64,000 bases of DNA from Phenylobacterium sp. (GCF_004297125.1 NZ_SCVD01000023.1:1-64000); one strand, 5' to 3'; positions 34,304-43,366 are shown, counted from the stretch's first letter. Notes: generated by a model from the sequence alone, not told the origin. A program made the numbers and translations.

Positions 34304-34823
34304 GCCCGCCCCCGCCGTCCTGATTTCCGAAGACGAGGTGATGCGCCGGGTGGCGGCGCTGGCCGCCGACATCGCCCCGCGCATCGACGACGAGACGGTG
34401 GTGGTCTGCCTGCTCACCGGCGGCATCTGGTTCGCCGCCGACCTGACCCGGGCCCTGGCCCGCCTCGGCCGCCTGGTGCGCTTCGACGCCCTGTGGCTCG
34501 CCTCCTACAAGGACGAACGCCAGTCCAGCGGCCGCTGCGAGGTGCGCGCCGACCTGCAGCGTCCGATCGCCGGGCGCAAGGCCCTGGTGGTGGACGACGT
34601 CTTCGACACCGGCCTGTCGCTGTCCGAAGCCGCCCGCCTGGTCCGCGACAGCGGCGCGACCGAGGTGCTCACCGCCGTCTTCGCCCGCAAGCCCTGGCCC
34701 ACCCCGCGCGCCATGGAGCCGGACTTCGTCGCCTGGGAGGCCCCGGGCCGGTTCCTGGTGGGCTACGGCCTGGACGTGGCCGGCACGATGCGCGGCCTGC
34801 CGTACATCGGGGCGATGGACTGA
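34296..34823 (+). CDS. hpt: Hypoxanthine phosphoribosyltransferase
   Basis: Purine salvage enzyme that converts hypoxanthine (or guanine) with PRPP to IMP (GMP). 175 aa, type I PRTase fold; the PRPP loop VVDDVFDTGLS is at 98-108. The early CLLTGGIWFAADL and LASYKDE segments match the HPRT/XPRT group. Its start overlaps the preceding gene. Confidence 0.9.
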   Translation: MSEPAPAVLISEDEVMRRVAALAADIAPRIDDETVVVCLLTGGIWFAADLTRALARLGRLVRFDALWLASYKDERQSSGRCEVRADLQRPIAGRKALVVDDVFDTGLSLSEAARLVRDSGATEVLTAVFARKPWPTPRAMEPDFVAWEAPGRFLVGYGLDVAGTMRGLPYIGAMD

Positions 34824-34882
34824 GGGCCGCCAGACCCATCGCGCCGCCCTGTTCCAAAATGGCGTCGGTCGCCCGACATAGC

Positions 34883-34912
34883 GACGCCGCCGGGCGGGGC
34901 CGCGGCGGCGTC
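34883..34912 (+). terminator. GC-rich hairpin after hpt
   Basis: GACGCCGCC (34883-34891) pairs perfectly with GGCGGCGTC (34904-34912) around a 12-nt loop, then AGGCTTTA. It sits 60 nt after the hpt stop in the gap before the convergent 101-aa gene. The tail is only weakly U-rich. Confidence 0.4.
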
Positions 34913-35022
34913 AGGCTTTACGAAAGCGGTTAACCGTGGGGGTTGTCCGGTAGCGCCCCTCGGCCGGCGGGGGATCGTCGCCCGCCGATGGCCGGAATAC
35001 CGGACAGCCTGGAGGGCGCCGC

Positions 35023-35328
35023 TCAGGTGCGGGCGGCGATGGCTTCCAGGGTCTGGACGCGGCTGTCCAGCTCCTCGGCGAGCTGGCGGGCCACCTCGCG
35101 GATGCCGGGCGCATAGGCGTCGCCGCCCTCGGCGATCTCGGCGGCGAGCTGCTCCAGGTCCACCATGGCCGCGCTGAGCGACTTGATGTGCTCCTTGGCG
35201 AGCTGCTTGGCCTCGGCCTGCAGCCGGCGCACGCGCTCGGACACGGATTCGGCCTTCGGCGTGATGATGGTCTTCAGATTGTTGTCGGCGACAACTGAGA
35301 GCGACGGAGACATCTTTATGTACCTCAT
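35023..35328 (-). CDS. Conserved small protein with predicted coiled coil
   Basis: About 101 aa starting at ATG 35328 (a second ATG at 35313 is also plausible). The C-terminal two thirds, VSERVRRLQAEAKQLAKEHIKSL then a second helix with AEEIAEGG-like spacing, look like a helical hairpin or coiled coil. No membrane segment. It resembles short conserved proteins of Caulobacterales whose role I cannot name. Two GTTAAC sites and one GATTC are upstream. Confidence 0.72.
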   Translation of the reverse strand: MRYIKMSPSLSVVADNNLKTIITPKAESVSERVRRLQAEAKQLAKEHIKSLSAAMVDLEQLAAEIAEGGDAYAPGIREVARQLAEELDSRVQTLEAIAART

Positions 35329-35630
35329 AGGATCCCCAAGATCGTTACGTCCGCGGACCGCGTTCGGATCACGCCCCGGTCGACCTTGCTGCTTCAACTT
35401 ACGTCCCAAACACAGCACAGGTTCCCTGTCGCCAGCATGAACGGGGCCAGTTAACTGTGCTGCTCTGAGAGGTGGGGATTCGGCGCCACGGTTGTTAGTT
35501 AACCGTTGGTATGAGGTGTGTTGCCGGGGTGGAAAGGGTGGGCGGTCGGCGGAACCACTGCCCAGCACTTAAGCGCGTATTGGATGAGCGAGGTGTCTCG
35601 ACCACCGCCGCTCGCTCAAGCCGTCATCTG
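35329..35630. other. Non-coding gap with two GTTAAC sites and one GATTC
   Basis: About 300 bp with no convincing gene. It holds AGTTAACT at 35449-35456, AGTTAACC at 35497-35504 and a GATTC (GANTC, the CcrM methylation type in Caulobacterales) at 35477-35481. These are reasonable promoter signals for the 101-aa gene on the minus strand, but full CtrA sites (TTAA-N7-TTAA) are not formed. The broken gene fragment begins at its right side. Confidence 0.35.
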
Positions 35631-35803
35631 GATCTTCGCCCCTCGGTCTCCACCAACCGTTAGCTCACCCCCGCCTTGAGCGGGCCGAGCTTCGGGGACG
35701 TGGCGCGGTCGCAAACCAGGAGCACTTCGCGCCTCGGGTCGAAGGTGTCGGACCAGGCCTCGCCCGGCGGATGGCCAGATCGCCGTGGACGCGGCCGTCG
35801 ACC
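35631..35803 (-). pseudogene. Degenerate partial copy of the exported protein at 36597-36938
   Basis: This 173-bp stretch is clearly similar to 36618-36792 (in protein terms, GEAWSDTFDPRREVLLVCDRATSPKLGPLKAGVS versus the intact GKTWSDAFDPRREVLLVCDRATSLRFGPLKAGVS). It has at least one frameshift near its 3' end, an early TAA after KAGVS, and no 5' half. It abuts the end of the PEP-CTERM gene at 35803, as if a duplication was cut by insertion of that gene. Confidence 0.7.
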
Positions 35804-36480
35804 TAGGCTGTCGCAGTCCTGCGTCGCCTGAGCTGATGGCCGGCTGCGCCGAAGCCCAGGATCAGGAGCGCCCAGGTCGCCGGCTCCGGGACCTCGCCGA
35901 AGGTCAGATCCTGATAGAGTCCCAGGAAGGCGCCCTGGTAGGTGCGGCTCGTGCCGCCTGTGAAGTCTCCTACCGGGATGTAGGCCCGCAAGCCCGTGAG
36001 GGTCATCGGCCCGCTGAAGACGTTCGGCGTATTGGGGTTGCCGTTGCTCAGGTTCGTATCGAAGTTGAAGGCCGGCAGAGTATAGGTGTTGGCCCTGGAG
36101 CGATCCAGAATCACCGCGCCACCGTCGCCAAGTAGCTGAATCCGCAAGGGCTCGCTGCCGTCGGCGATATGTCGAGGCGAAGACGGGTTCAAGTTGTCGT
36201 CGCGCAAGCCCAGGGTGACGCTCTGCAGGCTTTCGAAGGTGAAGGCTTCCGTAAACGTGATCGTCCACTCCAAGACGTCGCCTTCGTTGAGTGTGACGTT
36301 GATCGGGCCGGGCAGCTTGCTGGTGTTGAAGCCGAAGTTCGGCAGGTAGAGCGGATAGTCGTAGAAGATGTTGGCCGCGTTCAGGTCGACCGTCATGTTC
36401 AGAGTCACTGTCGCCGCTGCGGAAGGCGTGGTCGTGCAGAGAGAGGCGGCCGCAAGTGCCGTCGCAAGCAGACGTCTCAT
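35803..36480 (-). CDS. PEPxWA-CTERM exported protein
   Basis: 225 aa from the ATG at 36480 with GGGGAAC upstream. Signal peptide (MRRLLATALAAASLCTTTPSAAA, about 23 residues), a beta-rich body with no Cys, then VPEPATWALLILGFGAAG followed by basic HQLRRRR: the PEP-CTERM sorting signal of the PEPxWA subclass. Such proteins are processed by an exosortase and reach the surface or matrix. No exosortase is in the window. Confidence 0.85.
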   Translation of the reverse strand: MRRLLATALAAASLCTTTPSAAATVTLNMTVDLNAANIFYDYPLYLPNFGFNTSKLPGPINVTLNEGDVLEWTITFTEAFTFESLQSVTLGLRDDNLNPSSPRHIADGSEPLRIQLLGDGGAVILDRSRANTYTLPAFNFDTNLSNGNPNTPNVFSGPMTLTGLRAYIPVGDFTGGTSRTYQGAFLGLYQDLTFGEVPEPATWALLILGFGAAGHQLRRRRTATA

Positions 36481-36551
36481 CCCGTGTTCCCCAAAAGCTG
36501 TGCCGTTAACCAACAGGGTCGAGGTGAGGAGTCAACGGGAGAGAAGCCAGT

Positions 36552-36575
36552 CTGGGGAGGTGAGGGGCTCCCCAG
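36552..36575 (-). terminator. Hairpin after the 113-aa exported protein gene
   Basis: CTGGGGAG (36552-36559) and CTCCCCAG (36568-36575) form a perfect 8-bp stem with an 8-nt loop, about 20 nt past the stop codon at 36597 on the minus strand. No U-tract follows. Confidence 0.35.
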
Positions 36576-36596
36576 GACGAGTGAGCCGAGCTTGCG

Positions 36597-36938
36597 CTAC
36601 TGCCCCTCCGCCAACCCGATCTTCGCCCCTTCCGTCTCCACCAGGCGATAGCTCACCCCAGCCTTGAGCGGCCCGAACCGCAGCGACGTCGCGCGGTCGC
36701 AGACCAGCAGCACTTCGCGGCGGGGGTCGAAGGCGTCGGACCAGGTCTTTCCGGGGCGGATGGCGAGGTTCGAGCGGGCGCGGCCGTCGACCAGCAGGGT
36801 GCAGTAGGCGACGCGCTGGGCCTGGGTGTTGGTGACCGAGACGCGGGCGGCCTCGGGGGCGGGATCGGCGCTGGCGGCCATGGGGGCGGCGGCCAAGGTG
36901 AGAGCGGCCGCGAGCGGGCCCTGGATCGATCTGCGCAT
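36597..36938 (-). CDS. Exported protein, 113 aa
   Basis: Signal peptide (residues 1-23, cleavage after ASA). The mature part has Cys residues in YCTLL and LLVCDR, likely a disulfide, and a KTWSDAFDPRREVLLVCDRAT core. The family is not recognised. The left neighbour of the PEP-CTERM gene is a decayed copy of it (35631-35803), so it has been duplicated in this lineage. Confidence 0.7.
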   Translation of the reverse strand: MRRSIQGPLAAALTLAAAPMAASADPAPEAARVSVTNTQAQRVAYCTLLVDGRARSNLAIRPGKTWSDAFDPRREVLLVCDRATSLRFGPLKAGVSYRLVETEGAKIGLAEGQ

Positions 36939-37021
36939 GTGACGGCCCCCGTAGCTGAGCCGTCACCGTCGCGGCGCGGACGGGAGACTGTCAAGCGGGG
37001 TGGGGCGCTCATCCATCTGTT

Positions 37022-37113
37022 CATTCCCGCGCATGCGGGGACCCAGAGTTGCCTGGCGTCCTGGGCATTGGGGATTGAAGCGAAGCCTGGGTCCCCGCAT
37101 TCGCGGGGATGAG
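37022..37113. repeat. Palindromic element of the CATTCCCGCG...ACCCAG type
   Basis: The left arm CATTCCCGCGCATGCGGGGA (37022 onward, ending CCCAG at 37046) is the inverse of the right arm at 37087-37113 (CTGGGTCCCCGCATTCGCGG), 25 of about 27 positions. A 40-bp spacer holds other bases. Each arm is itself a small hairpin (CCCCGC...GCGGGG). This class of element is dispersed between genes in many proteobacteria. It lies just after uvrB on the minus strand and may also act as its terminator. Confidence 0.6.
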
Positions 37114-37121
37114 TAGCGAGT

Positions 37122-39359
37122 TTACAGCCGCCCCTTGCGGAAGCGTTCCGCCGCCTCGGCCCGCGCTTCGGCCTTGACGCGCTTCACGGCGCCCTTGTCG
37201 GCGGTCTGGCCTTCGGGGGTGAGCATCTCGTTGGCGAATTCGAGGTCGAGCATCTTCAGGCGCTTGATCTCGTCGCGCAGGCGCGCGGCGGTCTCGAACT
37301 CCAGGTTGGCGGCGGCCTCGCGCATGCGGGCCTCCAGGTCCTTGAGCGTGGTCTTGAAGTTGTCGCCCATGAAGGGCTTGCCGTCCTCGGCGACGCCGAC
37401 CGGCACGGTGACGTGGTCGCGCTCGTAGTGGCTGGCCAGGATGTCCTTGATCTGGCTCTTCACACTCTCGGGCGTGATGCCGTGCTCGAGGTTGTAGGCC
37501 TCCTGCTTCTCCCGCCGACGCTTCGTCTCGGCCATGGCGCGTTCCATGGAGCCGGTGATGCTGTCGGCGTAGAGGATCACGTGGCCGTCGACGTTCCGGG
37601 CGGCGCGGCCGATGGTCTGGATCAGCGAGGTCTCGGAGCGCAGGAAGCCCTCCTTGTCGGCGTCCAGGATCGCGACCAGACCGCACTCGGGGATGTCCAG
37701 GCCCTCGCGCAGCAGGTTGATGCCCACCAGGATGTCGAAGGCGCCGAGCCGCAGGTCGCGGATGATCTCGATCCGCTCCAGGGTGTCGACGTCGGAGTGC
37801 ATGTAGCGGACCCTGAGGCCCTGCTCGTGCATGTATTCAGTGAGGTCCTCGGCCATCTTCTTGGTGAGGACGGTGATCAGGCTGCGGTAGCCCTTGGCGG
37901 CGGTCTCGCGCACCTCGGCGATGACGTCATCGACCTGGCTGAAGCCGTTTTTGGAGACCGGGCGGATCTCAACCGGGGGATCGATCAGGCCGGTGGGGCG
38001 GATCACCTGCTCGGCGAAGACGCCGCCGGCGCGCTCCATCTCCCAGCCGCCGGGGGTGGCGGAGACGAAGACGCTGTCCGGCCGCATGGCGTCCCACTCC
38101 TCGAACTTGAGCGGGCGGTTGTCGATGCAGGAGGGCAGGCGGAAGCCGTACTCCGCCAGGGTGAACTTGCGGCGGTAGTCGCCCCGGTACATGCCGCCGA
38201 TCTGGGGCACGGTCTGGTGGCTCTCGTCCACGAACAGTAGGGCGTTGTCGGGGATGTATTCGAAGAAGGTGGGCGGGGGCTCGCCCGGCCGGCGGCCGGT
38301 GAGGTAGCGGCTGTAGTTCTCGATGCCGGCGCAGGAGCCGGTGGCCTCGATCATCTCGATGTCGAAGGTGGTGCGCTGCTCCAGGCGCTGGGCCTCCAGC
38401 AGCTTCCCGTTGGCCACCATCCAGTCGAGGCGGTCCTTGAGCTCGACCTTGATCTGGTTGATCGCCTGGCGGAGCGTCGGGCGCGGCGTCACATAGTGGC
38501 TGTTTGCGTAGATCTTCACGCCCTGCAGGTCGTTGGTCTTCTTGCCGGTGAGCGGGTCAAACTCGGTGATGCTCTCGATCTCGTCGCCGAACAGGGAGAT
38601 GCGCCAGGCGCGGTCCTCGTAGTGGGCGGGGAAGATCTCCAAGGTGTCGCCGCGGCGGCGGAACGTGCCGCGCTCGAAGGCGGCGTCGTTGCGCTTGTAC
38701 TGGAGGGCCACCAGGTCCCCCATCAGCTTCTTCTCGTCGATCCGGTCGCCGGGCGTGAGCGAGAAGGTCATGGCCGAGTAGGTCTCGACCGAGCCGATGC
38801 CGTAGATGCAGGAGACTGAAGCCACGACAATCACGTCGTCGCGCTCCAGGATCGCGCGGGTGGCCGAGTGGCGCATCCGGTCGATCTGCTCATTAATCGA
38901 GCTGTCCTTCTCGATGTAGGTGTCGGTCCGGGGAACGTAGGCCTCGGGCTGGTAGTAGTCGTAGTAGGAGACGAAGAACTCCACCGCGTTGTCGGGGAAG
39001 AAGCTCTTGAACTCGCTGTAGAGCTGGGCGGCCAGGGTCTTGTTCGGAGCGAGGATCAGGGCGGGCCGCTGGGTCTCCTCGATGATCTTGGCCATGGTGA
39101 AGGTCTTGCCGGAGCCGGTGACGCCCAGCAGCACCTGCTCGCGCTCGCCGCCCTCGATCCCGGCCACCAGTTCGCGGATCGCGGTCGGCTGGTCGCCGGC
39201 CGGCTCGTAGGCCGAGCTGAGCTTGAACCTGCGCCCGCCCTCGCTCTTGTCCGGCCGCACCGGGCGGTGCGGCTTCCAGAGCATGGGCATGGTGTTTTCG
39301 TCGTAGTCGAAGACGGCCGACATGTCGGCGACTCCGGTCGGCTCAGCGGGGCGAGGCAT
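37122..39359 (-). CDS. uvrB: Excinuclease ABC subunit B
   Basis: Nucleotide excision repair helicase-like subunit that verifies damage and loads UvrC. About 745 aa from ATG 39359 (ATG at 39323 with GGAG eight nt upstream is equally possible). Motif I GVTGSGKT near residue 90, [30 protein letters not shown] (beta hairpin), helicase motif [15 protein letters not shown]-x2-GRAARN and the C-terminal UVR domain ([23 protein letters not shown]). Length and motifs are complete. Confidence 0.95.
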   Translation of the reverse strand: MPRPAEPTGVADMSAVFDYDENTMPMLWKPHRPVRPDKSEGGRRFKLSSAYEPAGDQPTAIRELVAGIEGGEREQVLLGVTGSGKTFTMAKIIEETQRPALILAPNKTLAAQLYSEFKSFFPDNAVEFFVSYYDYYQPEAYVPRTDTYIEKDSSINEQIDRMRHSATRAILERDDVIVVASVSCIYGIGSVETYSAMTFSLTPGDRIDEKKLMGDLVALQYKRNDAAFERGTFRRRGDTLEIFPAHYEDRAWRISLFGDEIESITEFDPLTGKKTNDLQGVKIYANSHYVTPRPTLRQAINQIKVELKDRLDWMVANGKLLEAQRLEQRTTFDIEMIEATGSCAGIENYSRYLTGRRPGEPPPTFFEYIPDNALLFVDESHQTVPQIGGMYRGDYRRKFTLAEYGFRLPSCIDNRPLKFEEWDAMRPDSVFVSATPGGWEMERAGGVFAEQVIRPTGLIDPPVEIRPVSKNGFSQVDDVIAEVRETAAKGYRSLITVLTKKMAEDLTEYMHEQGLRVRYMHSDVDTLERIEIIRDLRLGAFDILVGINLLREGLDIPECGLVAILDADKEGFLRSETSLIQTIGRAARNVDGHVILYADSITGSMERAMAETKRRREKQEAYNLEHGITPESVKSQIKDILASHYERDHVTVPVGVAEDGKPFMGDNFKTTLKDLEARMREAAANLEFETAARLRDEIKRLKMLDLEFANEMLTPEGQTADKGAVKRVKAEARAEAAERFRKGRL

Positions 39360-39451
39360 GGCGTCCAAGGTAGGCGCTCCGGGGCAGGTTCGCCACACTC
39401 TGCGTACGGTGCTGCTGACAGCAGAGTGTCAGCATGGGTTCTCGAACCAGG

Positions 39452-39742
39452 TCAGGCCGCGCGATCGCGCAGATCGCACGCCCGGTCGGGGGCGCGGTTG
39501 GCCGCGGGGCGCATCTGGCCGTGGCGCTGGGCCCCAGTGAAGAAGTAGGCGACGTCCACGTCCAGGGCGCAGGCCAGCTTCCAGAGCATGGCCACGGACA
39601 GGCGGTTGCCGGCGCACTCGTACTTCTGGATCTGCTGGAAGCGGACGCCGACCATCTCGGCGACCTGCTGCTGGGTCAGGCCCATCAGCCGACGCCGCCG
39701 CCGCAGCTGGCGGCCCACCAGGATGTCCACATCGTCACTCAT
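39452..39742 (-). CDS. XRE-type HTH regulator, short form
   Basis: 96 aa from ATG 39742. The HTH is residues about 9-64: GRQLRRRRRLMGLTQQQVAEMVGVRFQQIQKYECAGNRLSVAMLWKLACALDV. The tail after YFF is short and basic. It is related to the regulator at 47090-47359 (same core pattern). Small XRE proteins of this type in Caulobacterales often autoregulate; target unknown. Confidence 0.88.
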   Translation of the reverse strand: MSDDVDILVGRQLRRRRRLMGLTQQQVAEMVGVRFQQIQKYECAGNRLSVAMLWKLACALDVDVAYFFTGAQRHGQMRPAANRAPDRACDLRDRAA

Positions 39743-39911
39743 CGTCTCGATACCGTGTCGTTCCAACCACCGGGACGTGTATCCCCGACAACCGGGAGGG
39801 CGTGACCGAGCTTGTTCCGAGCGCAGCCGATTTATTGCCGAGCCGCCGGGCCTTGCGGCCCGCACCACGCCGGGCGACTACAGTGCAAACGCCCGTTTGG
39901 AGGAGACGCCC

Positions 39912-40913
39912 GTGAAGACCCGCATCACCGAGATGCTCGAGATCGAGCACCCGATCATCCAGGGCGGCATGCACTACGTCGGGTTCGCCGAGATGGCGGC
40001 GGCGGTGTCGAACGCCGGGGGCCTGGGCATCATCACCGGCCTGACCCAGGGCACGCCGGAGAACCTGGCCAAGGAGATCGCCCGCTGCCGGGAGATGACG
40101 GACAAGCCGTTCGGGGTGAACCTGACCTTCCTGCCGGCCGTGACGCCGCCCGACTATCCGGGCCTCGTCGAGGCGATCATCAAGGGCGGGGTCAAGATCG
40201 TCGAGACGGCGGGCAACAATCCGCAGAAGTGGCTGCCGGCGCTGAAGGAAAACGGGATCAAGGTGATCCACAAGTGTACCTCGGTCCGCCACTCGCTGAA
40301 GGCCGAGGCGATCGGCTGCGACGCGGTCAGCGTCGACGGCTTCGAGTGCGGCGGTCACCCCGGCGAAGACGACGTGCCCAACTTCATCCTGCTGCCGCGG
40401 GCGGGCGAGGAGCTGAAGATTCCCTTCGTCGCCTCGGGCGGCATGGCCGACGGCCGGTCGCTGGTGGCGGCCCTGGCCATGGGCGCCGAGGGCATGAACA
40501 TGGGCACCCGGTTCATCGCCACGCAGGAGGCGCCGGTCCACCAGAACGTGAAGGACGCCCTGGTGGCGGCCAGCGAGCTGGACACCCGCCTAATCATGCG
40601 GCCGCTGCGCAACACCGAGCGCGTGCTGACCAACGCCGGGGTCGAGCGGCTGCTGGAGAAGGAGCGGACGCTGGGCGACAAGCTCACCTTCGCCGACATC
40701 GCGCCCGAGGTGGCCGGGGTCTATCCGAGGATCCTGCGCGACGGCGACATGGACGCCGGCGGCTGGAGCTGCGGCATGGTCGCGGGGCTGATCCACGACG
40801 TGCCTACGGTGAAGGAACTGATCGACCGGATCATGGCCGAGGCCGAGGCGCTGATCGCGCAGCGGCTGGCCGGGCTGCTGGACCGGACCGGCGCCCGGGC
40901 CACCGCGGGCTGA
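39912..40913 (+). CDS. NAD(P)H-dependent flavin oxidoreductase / nitronate monooxygenase
   Basis: 333 aa from the GTG at 39912 with GGAGGAG upstream. FMN barrel features: MLEIEHPIIQGGMHYVGFAEMAAAVSNAGGLGIITG and FVASGGMADGRSLVAALAMGAEGMNMGTRFI. Paralogue of 22187-23137 but with a different C-terminus. Together with the Rieske gene 32 bp downstream it may form a catabolic operon. Confidence 0.87.
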   Translation: MKTRITEMLEIEHPIIQGGMHYVGFAEMAAAVSNAGGLGIITGLTQGTPENLAKEIARCREMTDKPFGVNLTFLPAVTPPDYPGLVEAIIKGGVKIVETAGNNPQKWLPALKENGIKVIHKCTSVRHSLKAEAIGCDAVSVDGFECGGHPGEDDVPNFILLPRAGEELKIPFVASGGMADGRSLVAALAMGAEGMNMGTRFIATQEAPVHQNVKDALVAASELDTRLIMRPLRNTERVLTNAGVERLLEKERTLGDKLTFADIAPEVAGVYPRILRDGDMDAGGWSCGMVAGLIHDVPTVKELIDRIMAEAEALIAQRLAGLLDRTGARATAG

Positions 40914-40945
40914 CAGGGGCTGGCGGCCATGGAACAAGAGCCACG

Positions 40946-42055
40946 ATGAACGCGCCCGCGCAGAGCCTTCCCGCCTGGATGTACACGGACCAGGCCTTCT
41001 TCGAACGCGAGCGGGCGACGATCTTCCGCACCGCCTGGCAGGTAGTCTGCCACCTGAATGACATCCCGGAGGCCGGCGACTACCAGGCCTTCGACTTCCT
41101 GGGCGAGAAGGTGCTGACGGTCCGCGGCGACGACGGCGAGGTGCGGAGCTTCCACAACGCCTGCCGCCACCGGGCTTCGCGGCTGGCGGACGGGAACCAG
41201 GGCAACTGCGGCCATCGGATCGTCTGTCCCTACCACGCCTGGAGCTACGGCCTGGACGGCCGGCTCGCCAATGTGCCGCGCTGGCAGGGGTTCGACGACC
41301 TGGACAAGGCCGAGCATGGCCTGAAGCCGATCGAGCAGGAGATCTTCCTCGGCTTCATCTTCGTGCGCTTCGAAAGCGGCCTGCCCAGTGTGGCGGAGAT
41401 GATGGCGCCCTATGCCGCCGAGCTCGCGCCGCACTGCCCGCCCGACCTGATCCCCCAGGGACGGGTGACACTCAGGCCCCGGCCGGTGAACTGGAAGAAC
41501 ATCTCGGACAACTACTCCGACAGCCTGCACATTCCGGTGGCGCACCCGGGCCTGACGCGGCTGTTCGGCCCGACCTACGGCATCGAGGCCGCGCCCTGGG
41601 TGGACAAGATGTGGGGCGACATCACCGAGGCCCCGTCGGCCAACTGGGCGGAACGCAACTACCAGGCCCTGCTGCCGGCCTTCGATCACCTGGAGGGCCG
41701 CGACCAGCGGCGTTGGAACTACTACAAGCTCTGGCCGAACGTGGCGTTCGACGTCTACCCCGACCAGATCGACTTCATGCAGTTCATCCCGATCTCGCCC
41801 ACCGAGACCCTGATCCGCGAGATCGCCTACGTCCGCCCCGACGCCCGGCGCGAGGCCAAGGCTGCGCGCTACCTCAACTGGCGCATCAACCGGCAAGTCA
41901 ACGCCGAGGACACGGTGCTGATCAAGCGGGTGCAGGACGGCATGGAGAGCTCCGGCTACACGAGCGGGCCGCTGGGCCCATCCGAGGTGTGCCTGAAGAG
42001 CTTCGCCGAGAAGCTGACGGGGCTCACCGGCGTGACCGCCGAAGCGGCGGAGTAG
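40946..42055 (+). CDS. Rieske aromatic ring-hydroxylating oxygenase, alpha subunit
   Basis: 369 aa. Rieske cluster ligands C73-x-H75 and C94-x2-H97 (CRHRAS, CPYHAW). The catalytic Fe motif is in NYSDSLHIPVAHPG. Other components (beta subunit, reductase) are not adjacent, so it may be a single-subunit demethylase/hydroxylase-type oxygenase. Its stop abuts that of the convergent hydrolase with no gap. Confidence 0.87.
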   Translation: MNAPAQSLPAWMYTDQAFFERERATIFRTAWQVVCHLNDIPEAGDYQAFDFLGEKVLTVRGDDGEVRSFHNACRHRASRLADGNQGNCGHRIVCPYHAWSYGLDGRLANVPRWQGFDDLDKAEHGLKPIEQEIFLGFIFVRFESGLPSVAEMMAPYAAELAPHCPPDLIPQGRVTLRPRPVNWKNISDNYSDSLHIPVAHPGLTRLFGPTYGIEAAPWVDKMWGDITEAPSANWAERNYQALLPAFDHLEGRDQRRWNYYKLWPNVAFDVYPDQIDFMQFIPISPTETLIREIAYVRPDARREAKAARYLNWRINRQVNAEDTVLIKRVQDGMESSGYTSGPLGPSEVCLKSFAEKLTGLTGVTAEAAE

Positions 42056-42964
42056 TTACCTCCGCTCCTCCAGCCACCCGCGCACCGTCTTGTTCACCAG
42101 GGTCTCGGCGTCGTGCTGGACAAAGTGGCCGGCGGTGGGGGCCATGACGAGGGTGGTGTCGGCGTCGACGTAGTTCCAGGTTCCCGAGTGGCCGGCGGCG
42201 TTGAGGGCGGTGTCCTTCATGCCGTGGATGACCAGGACCGGCACCTTCACCCGCTGGTTCGGGGCGGCCATCGTGGCGGGCTTCTCGGTCTCGGCGCCGG
42301 ACCCGCGCGGATAGTTGGCGCGGTAGTAGTTCATCATGGCGGCGAAGTCGGAGCGCTTCATGGCCTCGACGTAGCCCGCCTTCTCCCTGGGATCCTTGAC
42401 CCAGCCGGCCAGGCCCTCGGCAGTCAGCAGTTTCTCCGAGCCTTCCTTCTGGAAGTTGCGGGCGTAGTTGGAGCCCTCCTGCTGGGCCTTGTTGGTCGCC
42501 AGTTCCCGGGCCATGCCGGCCGGATGGGGCACGCTCATGATGACGAGCTTGTCGACCAGGTCGGGGCGGTTGAACGCCACCTGCCAGGAGATCGCCGCCC
42601 CCCAGTCGTGGCCGATGACGATCGCGTTCTTCTGCCCCTCGGCGGCGATCACGGCGGCGACGTCGCCGATCAGGTTCGGCATGGCGTAGGCCGCCACGCC
42701 CTGCGGCTTGTCGGAGAGGTTGTAGCCGCGCAGGTCGAGCGCCGCGGTGCGGTAGCCGGCCTTGTTCAGCTCGGCCATCAGTGGCTTCCAGGTCGCCCAA
42801 TAGTCTGGAAAGCCGTGGACCATCACCACTAGCGGACCCTTGCCCTCGACCACGTAGTGGATCTTCACGTCGCCGTTCGTGGCGGTCCGGTCCTGGGGAG
42901 CCGCGTGCGCGGCGGTGGCGCTCATGGCGAGCGCGAGGGCCAGTGCGGCCAGCTGACGGAACAT
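42056..42964 (-). CDS. Exported alpha/beta hydrolase, epoxide hydrolase-like
   Basis: 302 aa with a signal peptide (residues 1-21, cleaved after AHA). HGFPD at 50-54 is the oxyanion loop, GHDWG has the nucleophile D120, and AGHFVQHD gives the catalytic His. The Asp nucleophile and HGFPD favour an epoxide hydrolase or haloalkane dehalogenase-like enzyme, exported. Substrate unknown. Confidence 0.87.
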   Translation of the reverse strand: MFRQLAALALALAMSATAAHAAPQDRTATNGDVKIHYVVEGKGPLVVMVHGFPDYWATWKPLMAELNKAGYRTAALDLRGYNLSDKPQGVAAYAMPNLIGDVAAVIAAEGQKNAIVIGHDWGAAISWQVAFNRPDLVDKLVIMSVPHPAGMARELATNKAQQEGSNYARNFQKEGSEKLLTAEGLAGWVKDPREKAGYVEAMKRSDFAAMMNYYRANYPRGSGAETEKPATMAAPNQRVKVPVLVIHGMKDTALNAAGHSGTWNYVDADTTLVMAPTAGHFVQHDAETLVNKTVRGWLEERR

Positions 42965-43033
42965 CGGACCTCCCCTTATGATTTACGGCGTAGGCTATCC
43001 GCCGCAGGGGATGAAGAACAAGGCTCCGACAGC

Positions 43034-43111
43034 CTAGAAGCCGCGGACCGCGCTCGCCGCCATCATCAGAACGCCCATCAGGGCGACCACAGCCAGTAAG
43101 AGATTGCGCAT
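43034..43111 (-). CDS. Very small membrane peptide, 25 aa
   Basis: A 26-codon frame starting ATG at 43111. The encoded peptide is almost one hydrophobic segment (MRNLLLAVVALMGVLMMAAS, then AVRGF). An AAGGA motif lies about 13 nt before the start. It lies between the epoxide hydrolase-like gene and the lipoprotein on the minus strand. Short, but the translated pattern is convincing. Confidence 0.4.
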   Translation of the reverse strand: MRNLLLAVVALMGVLMMAASAVRGF

Positions 43112-43189
43112 CGTGCGCCCCGTCCTTCACGCCTCGAAATGGGTACGAAGCAAGGAGTGCGCCAGATGCGGCGACGCGCCGCAGTCCGC

Positions 43190-43366
43190 CTATTTGTCGA
43201 CGCCCTTGCTGATCACGGTTCCCACGGCGGCGCCGGCCGCGGCGCCCACCGGACCGCCCACCACGGCGCCGGCGACAGCGCCGGTCGAGGCCCGCTGTTC
43301 GACGTTGTGGCCGCAGGCGCCCAGCGTGAGGGCGGCGGCCGTAAGCAAGGCGAGCGGGATACGCAT
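43190..43366 (-). CDS. Small glycine-zipper lipoprotein
   Basis: 58 aa from ATG at 43366 with a GGAGG ribosome site. The signal MRIPLALLTAAALTLGAC carries a lipobox (LGAC, C18), followed by GHNVEQRASTGA and then a Gly-zipper run (AVAGAVVGGPVGAAAGAAVG) and a basic end. The Gly-zipper suggests an outer-membrane or inner-leaflet lipoprotein similar to YMGG/OsmB-type envelope proteins. Confidence 0.7.
   Translation of the reverse strand: MRIPLALLTAAALTLGACGHNVEQRASTGAVAGAVVGGPVGAAAGAAVGTVISKGVDK

Noticed and set aside
34924..34938. GGTTAACC palindrome after hpt as a CtrA site
   Set aside because: Only one half of the TTAA-N7-TTAA consensus is present and it lies between convergent gene ends, where a promoter is unlikely.
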